Source: UBA8389 sp964472175
GTDB taxonomy: Bacteria; Bacteroidota; Bacteroidia; Bacteroidales; UBA1402
Direction: 5' to 3'
DNA length: 10,402 nt
Assembly: GCA_964472175.1 (NCBI GenBank)
Contig: CAYYJF010000060.1
Location: 1-10,402 of the forward strand
Shown: in pieces, positions 6,563 through 10,402 of the stretch
Layout: each line of letters begins with the position of its first letter
Position numbering within the stretch: the first letter of the stretch is position 1
Notes under the pieces: model-generated
The model's input: only the letters and a program-made list of their open reading frames with translations
Database searches by the model: none
What the model was told of the DNA's origin: nothing
Made by a program: the position numbers and the translations under genes

Positions 6563-6601
6563 TTTTAATAATTTATTCATTCATATTTAATTTATACTAT
6601 T
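6563..6601 (+). promoter_or_regulatory. AT-rich, G-free leader before atpE
   Basis: The 39 bases between atpB and atpE contain 36 A/T, three C and no G on the coding strand. Such RNA cannot form stable structure and leaves the atpE start open. Subunit c is needed in many more copies than the other Fo subunits, and in E. coli an unstructured U/A-rich stretch upstream of atpE is known to raise its translation. An analogous role here is inference. There is no Shine-Dalgarno sequence and no recognisable TAnnTTTG promoter element. Confidence 0.5.
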
Positions 6602-6868
6602 ATGTTAGCTTCTATCCTTCTTCAAGCCGCTGCATCAGGTGTTTCACTTGCAGCCATCGCAAAAATGGGTGCCGCATTAGGCGCAGGTATTGCTGCAATC
6701 GGTGCAGGTATCGGTATCGGAAAGATTGGCGGATCTGCTGTTGAGGCCATTGCACGTCAACCGGAATCAGCCGGCGAAATTCGTACCAACATGATTCTTG
6801 CTTGTGTATTCGTTGAAGGGGTGGCTTTGTTTGCCATCATTGTAGCAGTTTTGGCCATCGTATTGTAA
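6602..6868 (+). CDS. atpE: ATP synthase Fo subunit c
   Basis: Subunit c is the two-helix hairpin that forms the rotating ring of Fo and carries the coupling ion. The 88-residue protein has a short N-terminal segment, a Gly/Ala-rich first helix (about 22-46) with the helix-packing Gly repeat (GAGIAAIGAGIGIGKIGG), the polar loop ARQPE (51-55), and a second helix with the ion-binding Glu72 in FVEGVALFAII. Compared with the Na+-binding c subunit of Ilyobacter/Propionigenium, Ile39 stands where Gln32 would be and Gly73 where Ser66 would be. The known sodium ligands are therefore missing and proton coupling is predicted. It is preceded by an AT-rich leader and followed after 3 bases by atpF. Confidence 0.97.
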   Translation: MLASILLQAAASGVSLAAIAKMGAALGAGIAAIGAGIGIGKIGGSAVEAIARQPESAGEIRTNMILACVFVEGVALFAIIVAVLAIVL

Positions 6869-6871
6869 GCC

Positions 6872-7372
6872 ATGGGACTGTTTACGCCGGATACAGGTTT
6901 GCTATTCTGGATGTCCATCGTTTTTCTTACGGTGGTGGGCATCTTGTGGAAATTTGCCTGGCCTTTCATCACCAAAGCCATTGCCGATAGAGCACAGTAT
7001 ATCACCAATTCTGTCAAAGCAGCCGATGAAGCCTATCAGAAATTGGAATTGGTGAAGGACGAAAGAACCGCCATTTTATCACAAGCCAGAGAAGAGCAGA
7101 ATTTGCTATTGAAGGAAGTACAGGATTTGAGGGAAAAATTGATTGAAGAAGCCAAAATTCAAGCCAGAATGGAAGCCGATAAAATCATCGCCGAAGCCAG
7201 AAACTCCATTCAATCTGAAAAAGAACAAGCGCTTACAGAGGTCAGGAATCAGGTTGCACTGTTGTCGGTATCCATTGCCGGAAAACTACTGCGCAAAAAC
7301 CTTGAAACCGATACGACCCAAATAGAGTTGATAAACAAAATGTTGGATGATGCCAACGGCTTGAAGAATTAA
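6872..7372 (+). CDS. atpF: ATP synthase Fo subunit b
   Basis: Subunit b is the peripheral stalk that holds the F1 head still against the turning rotor. The 166-residue protein has one N-terminal membrane helix (about 9-30), then the WPF turn (30-32) and Arg40, comparable to the E. coli WPP...R boundary. A long charged helix rich in Glu, Lys, Ala and Gln (about 40-130) should form the coiled-coil dimer. The C-terminal part with SIAGKLLRKNL (133-143) matches the delta-binding end. Length is near the usual 155-170. Only one b gene is present, so a homodimeric stalk is expected rather than the b/b' pair of phototrophs. It lies 3 bases after atpE and 4 bases before atpH. Confidence 0.96.
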   Translation: MGLFTPDTGLLFWMSIVFLTVVGILWKFAWPFITKAIADRAQYITNSVKAADEAYQKLELVKDERTAILSQAREEQNLLLKEVQDLREKLIEEAKIQARMEADKIIAEARNSIQSEKEQALTEVRNQVALLSVSIAGKLLRKNLETDTTQIELINKMLDDANGLKN

Positions 7373-7376
7373 AAGT

Positions 7377-7916
7377 ATGGACGAAGGCAAAATTTCCATT
7401 CGGTATGCAAAAGCGTTTTATTCTTTGGCTGAAGAAAAAAACGCCGAACATGAATTGTATCAATTGTTTGATCAATTGTCACGTGCTTTTTTTGAAATAC
7501 CGGAATTGGGAAAATCCATTTCCAACCCCATGATTGAAAAAAATGTCAAGTTGTCATTGCTGCTGATGGCTTCCAATGGAAGTTCACTGCCTTTGGCTTC
7601 AGACATTTTCCAGTTTATCATGGACAAGGGGCGCGAAGATTTGACTCATTTTATTGCCATGTCTTACATGAAACTATATCGGGAAAAGCAACGATTGGTG
7701 ACCGGTACCATTCATTCAGCTTTGCCTTTGCCTGAAAATACCATCCTAAAAATCCGGGAATTGGTCAATTCCAGATTTCAGGCATCCATCGAATTGAATA
7801 TTCAGGTTTCGCCTCAACTACTCGGTGGATTTGTGTTGGAGGTTGACAATTACAGAATGGATTCCAGTTTGCATACAGCATTGGAAAACATTCGTACAGA
7901 ATTGATTCAATCATAG
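7377..7916 (+). CDS. atpH: ATP synthase F1 subunit delta
   Basis: Delta (OSCP equivalent) caps the F1 head and links it to the b stalk. The 179-residue protein starts with the family pattern ISIRYAKAFYSLAEEK (6-21), forming the N-terminal six-helix domain that binds alpha. The C-terminal domain carries LLGGFVLEVDNYRMDSSLH (148-166), clearly related to the GG-hydrophobic-D-S signature of delta/OSCP. Length matches the family (about 175-185). The gene sits between atpF and atpA as in most bacteria. Its stop (TAG, 7914-7916) is followed by a 39-base spacer with no visible hairpin before atpA. Confidence 0.95.
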   Translation: MDEGKISIRYAKAFYSLAEEKNAEHELYQLFDQLSRAFFEIPELGKSISNPMIEKNVKLSLLLMASNGSSLPLASDIFQFIMDKGREDLTHFIAMSYMKLYREKQRLVTGTIHSALPLPENTILKIRELVNSRFQASIELNIQVSPQLLGGFVLEVDNYRMDSSLHTALENIRTELIQS

Positions 7917-7955
7917 CATCCACATCTAAAATATAACGCAGATAATCAGATCACT

Positions 7956-9545
7956 ATGTCAGATATAAAACCAAGTGAAGTATTCGATATTCTAAAACAG
8001 CAACTCGCAGGCATTCAAAATGACCTGAAGCTGGAAGAAGTCGGTAAAGTGCTCCAAGTGAGCGATGGGGTTGCCCGTGTCTACGGCTTAGACAATGTTC
8101 AATCAAACGAATTGGTTGAGTTCCAGAATGGTATGATGGGTGTTGTCCTAAATCTGGAAGAAGACAACGTTGGTGTTGTACTTTTTGGTTCATCCGAGGA
8201 AATCAAAGAAGGTTACTCCGTTAAAAGAACAGGTAGAATTGCCTCCATTCGCGTGGGTGAAGGATTGATGGGTCGTGTCGTTGACACCCTTGGAAATCCG
8301 ATCGACGGCAAAGGCCCCATCAAAGGAGAATTGTATGAACTGCCCCTGGAACGTAAAGCACCCGGTGTTATTTTCCGTCAACCTGTAAGTGAACCGCTTC
8401 AAACGGGATTGAAAGCCATCGATTCGCAAATACCCATTGGACGTGGACAGCGTGAATTGATTATTGGCGACCGTCAGACTGGAAAAACAGCCATTGCCAT
8501 TGACACCATCATCAATCAAAAAGAAAACTTCGCCAACGGAAATCCGGTATTTTGCATCTATGTAGCCATCGGCCAGAAAGGTTCGACCATTGCCAATTTG
8601 ATGCAAACCCTCGAGAAACACGGTGCGATGGAATACACCTGTATTGTCTCTGCTCCTGCTGCCACTCCTGCTGCCATGCAGTTTTATGCACCATATGCGG
8701 GTGCAGCCATTGGAGAATTTTTCCGTGATACCGGCAGACATGCTTTGGTTGTTTACGATGATTTGTCCAAACAGGCAGTTTCTTACCGCGAAGTTTCACT
8801 TATTTTGAGAAGACCTCCCGGACGTGAAGCCTACCCCGGTGATATTTTCTATTTACACTCCAGGCTGCTGGAACGTGCAGCTAAAATCATTAAAAATGAC
8901 CAGGTTGCTCAAAAAATGAACGACCTGCCTGACATCTTGAAACCCATGGTAAAAGGCGGCGGATCACTTACTGCGCTGCCCATCATTGAAACGCAGGCCG
9001 GTGACGTATCGGCCTACATTCCTACCAATGTGATTTCCATTACGGATGGTCAGATATTTCTGGACACAGAGTTGTTTAATGCAGGGATCAGACCTGCCAT
9101 CAATGTAGGTATCTCCGTTTCCCGTGTGGGTGGTGATGCTCAAATCAAAGCCATGAAAAAAGTGGCTGGTACCTTGAAATTGGATCAGGCGCAATACCGT
9201 GAGCTTGAAGCCTTTTCAAAATTCGGTTCGGATTTGGATGCGGTGACCAAGTCGGTTTTGGACAAAGGGTCGAAAAACGTTCAAATTCTCAAACAAAGTC
9301 AATATTCACCGGTTCCTGTTGAAAAGCAAATTGCCATTATATTCTTGGGTACCAGAGGTTTATTATCCGGAGTACCACTAAATCAGGTTCAGTCTTTTGA
9401 AAAGATATTTTTGGAACAATTGGAGATGAAGCACAAAGCAAAAGTCTTGGATGTACTGAAAACCGGAGTCATTACAGATGAGATTATGGGCATTCTTGAA
9501 AAGGAAGCCAGGCAACTCATCGACATTGAATACGCAAAAAAATAA
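7956..9545 (+). CDS. atpA: ATP synthase F1 subunit alpha
   Basis: Alpha alternates with beta in the F1 hexamer, binds non-catalytic nucleotide, and supplies the arginine finger to the beta active site. In its 529 residues I see the N-terminal delta-binding helix and beta-barrel (1-95), the P-loop GDRQTGKT (171-178), SAPAATPAAMQFYAPYAG (232-249), the DDLSKQAVSYRE strand-helix (268-279), and the signature PAINVGISVSR (380-390), whose Arg390 is the arginine finger (E. coli Arg376). Between LLERAA and GSLTALP there are 26 residues against 19 in E. coli, a small insertion around 310-335. The C-terminal helical domain is complete. A 39-base AT-rich spacer precedes the gene and contains a close CAGAT repeat but no Shine-Dalgarno sequence. 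The large open frame on the opposite strand (8190-8741) is a shadow of this conserved gene. Confidence 0.98.
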   Translation: MSDIKPSEVFDILKQQLAGIQNDLKLEEVGKVLQVSDGVARVYGLDNVQSNELVEFQNGMMGVVLNLEEDNVGVVLFGSSEEIKEGYSVKRTGRIASIRVGEGLMGRVVDTLGNPIDGKGPIKGELYELPLERKAPGVIFRQPVSEPLQTGLKAIDSQIPIGRGQRELIIGDRQTGKTAIAIDTIINQKENFANGNPVFCIYVAIGQKGSTIANLMQTLEKHGAMEYTCIVSAPAATPAAMQFYAPYAGAAIGEFFRDTGRHALVVYDDLSKQAVSYREVSLILRRPPGREAYPGDIFYLHSRLLERAAKIIKNDQVAQKMNDLPDILKPMVKGGGSLTALPIIETQAGDVSAYIPTNVISITDGQIFLDTELFNAGIRPAINVGISVSRVGGDAQIKAMKKVAGTLKLDQAQYRELEAFSKFGSDLDAVTKSVLDKGSKNVQILKQSQYSPVPVEKQIAIIFLGTRGLLSGVPLNQVQSFEKIFLEQLEMKHKAKVLDVLKTGVITDEIMGILEKEARQLIDIEYAKK

Positions 9546-9548
9546 TTT

Positions 9549-10402
9549 ATGGCCTCGCTCAAGGAAGTTCGCGCAAGAATAGCATCGGTAACCTCAACAC
9601 GCAAAATCACCAGTGCCATGAGGATGGTCTCAGCTGCCAAGTTGAGACGTGCTCAGGATGCTGTGGGCAACTATTTGCCCTACGAAAAAACGCTGAGTCA
9701 AATCTTAGGTGAACTGTTAACTTTTTCATCAGGCAATGTCTTTATCCCTTTGTCCGAAAGCAGAACAGTTCAACGGGTTGCCATTGTGGCCATTTCTTCC
9801 AATTCAAGCTTGTGCGGGGCATTCAACGGAAATATCATCAAAAAACTGGATGAGACTTTGACCAAGTACCAACATTTGGATAAAAAAGACATTCAGGTTT
9901 TTGCTTTGGGTAAAAAGGTGGCCGACGCATCCAAAAAAATGGGTTTTCCATCCAGGATTGACTTTCAACATGTGATAGACAAGCCCGACTACAACAGTGT
10001 TTCGGGGCTTAGCAATCAATTGATGGATATGTTTTTGGCGAAAGAAGTGGATGAAGTCATCCTGATTTTCAACCACTTTAAAAATGCAGCCGTTCAACAG
10101 GTTCAGTCAGATTTACTTTTACCGTTGAAGCCCACGGCAAAGCAGGTAACCTCAGTCAACAACTACCTTCCTGATTATATTTTGGAGCCCAACACGGAAG
10201 TGTTGATTCAGAAAATGATACCAAAGGCCGTCAGAAACAAACTTTATCGTGCAGTGTTAGACTCTGTTGCCGGAGAACATGGCGCAAGAACTACAGCCAT
10301 GCAAATTGCGACCGACAATGCAGCTGACTTAATCAACGACCTGAAATTGAAATACAACAAAGCCAGACAAGAAGCCATCACCAAAGAAATCATCGACATT
10401 GT
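9549..10402 (+). CDS. atpG: ATP synthase F1 subunit gamma (3' partial)
   Basis: Gamma is the central shaft whose rotation drives the conformational changes in beta. Reading from the ATG at 9549, 3 bases after the atpA stop, gives 284 codons without a stop before the window ends. The N-terminal helix MASLKEVRARIASVTSTRKI with TSAMRMVSAAKLRRAQ (1-36) is the canonical gamma start. SNSSLCGAFN (84-93) is the conserved Rossmann-like segment. The C-terminal helix has AGEHGARTTAMQIATDNAADLI (241-262) and NKARQEAITKEIIDI (270-284), which in other gammas lies within about 10 residues of the end, so only a few residues are missing. Nothing in the visible part is unusual. Confidence 0.96.
   Translation, partial: MASLKEVRARIASVTSTRKITSAMRMVSAAKLRRAQDAVGNYLPYEKTLSQILGELLTFSSGNVFIPLSESRTVQRVAIVAISSNSSLCGAFNGNIIKKLDETLTKYQHLDKKDIQVFALGKKVADASKKMGFPSRIDFQHVIDKPDYNSVSGLSNQLMDMFLAKEVDEVILIFNHFKNAAVQQVQSDLLLPLKPTAKQVTSVNNYLPDYILEPNTEVLIQKMIPKAVRNKLYRAVLDSVAGEHGARTTAMQIATDNAADLINDLKLKYNKARQEAITKEIIDI

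Noticed and set aside
6602..6868. Possible Na+-specific c subunit, suggested by the nearby apbE
   Set aside because: The Gln and Ser ligands of known Na+ c-rings are replaced by Ile39 and Gly73.
8190..8741. 183-codon open frame on the - strand inside atpA
   Set aside because: It lies wholly antisense to a strongly conserved atpA region. Its translation is low-complexity (Ser/Gly/Phe-rich) with no recognisable domain, as expected for a shadow frame.
9804..10097. 97-codon open frame on the - strand opposite atpG
   Set aside because: The + strand encodes a clear gamma subunit across the whole interval, and the antisense product has no recognisable motif.
1..10402. Search for a defence system, CRISPR array, insertion sequence, tRNA, phage gene or biosynthetic cluster
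   Set aside because: Every stretch is accounted for by conserved housekeeping or envelope genes with short spacers. I saw no spaced repeats, transposase motifs, tRNA-like folds or foreign-looking islands.

Overview
This window is an ordinary-looking, densely coding chromosomal segment from a member of the Bacteroidota, most likely class Bacteroidia (Bacteroidales or close relatives). The assignment rests on several signs: the ATP synthase genes run atpD-atpC-(small membrane gene)-atpB-E-F-H-A-G; subunit a has a long N-terminal region with a signal peptide; subunit beta is about 503 residues with an internal insertion; no start codon has a clear Shine-Dalgarno sequence; and an adjacent gene pair matches the DUF6452 and DUF6048 families, which I know from Bacteroidales. 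All genes lie on the + strand and almost all spacers are under 40 bases. No RNA genes, mobile elements, CRISPR arrays or phage genes are visible.

Region 1 (1-3195) is a tight run of envelope-related genes with gaps of 2-3 bases or overlaps. It holds the C-terminal tail of a membrane protein (possibly DUF4199), a GtrB/Dpm1-like family 2 glycosyltransferase with two C-terminal membrane helices, a short DUF6452-like lipoprotein, a DUF6048-like exported beta-rich protein overlapping it, and a lipoprotein-type FAD:protein FMN transferase (ApbE).

Region 2 (3196-3280) is the longest gene-free spacer, 85 bases. It probably carries the ATP synthase promoter: a TACCTTCG element resembling the Bacteroidota -7 consensus TAnnTTTG lies 33 bases before the atpD start.

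Region 3 (3281 to the window end) is a nearly complete F1Fo ATP synthase operon: beta, epsilon, a four-helix AtpI-like protein, a, c, b, delta, alpha and most of gamma. All eight structural subunits are present, gamma lacking only its last few residues. Catalytic residues are intact: both P-loops, the beta catalytic Glu, the alpha arginine finger, the subunit a Arg and the subunit c Glu. The c subunit lacks the Na+ ligands of known sodium-driven enzymes, so the enzyme is predicted to be H+-coupled.

I see no convincing new system. The points most worth a second look are the uncharacterised DUF6452/DUF6048 overlapping pair, the unassigned four-helix gene at the atpI position, the extracytoplasmic N-terminal domain and swapped Glu/His pair of subunit a, a Tyr-to-Phe change in the beta adenine pocket, and the G-free AT-rich leader in front of atpE.
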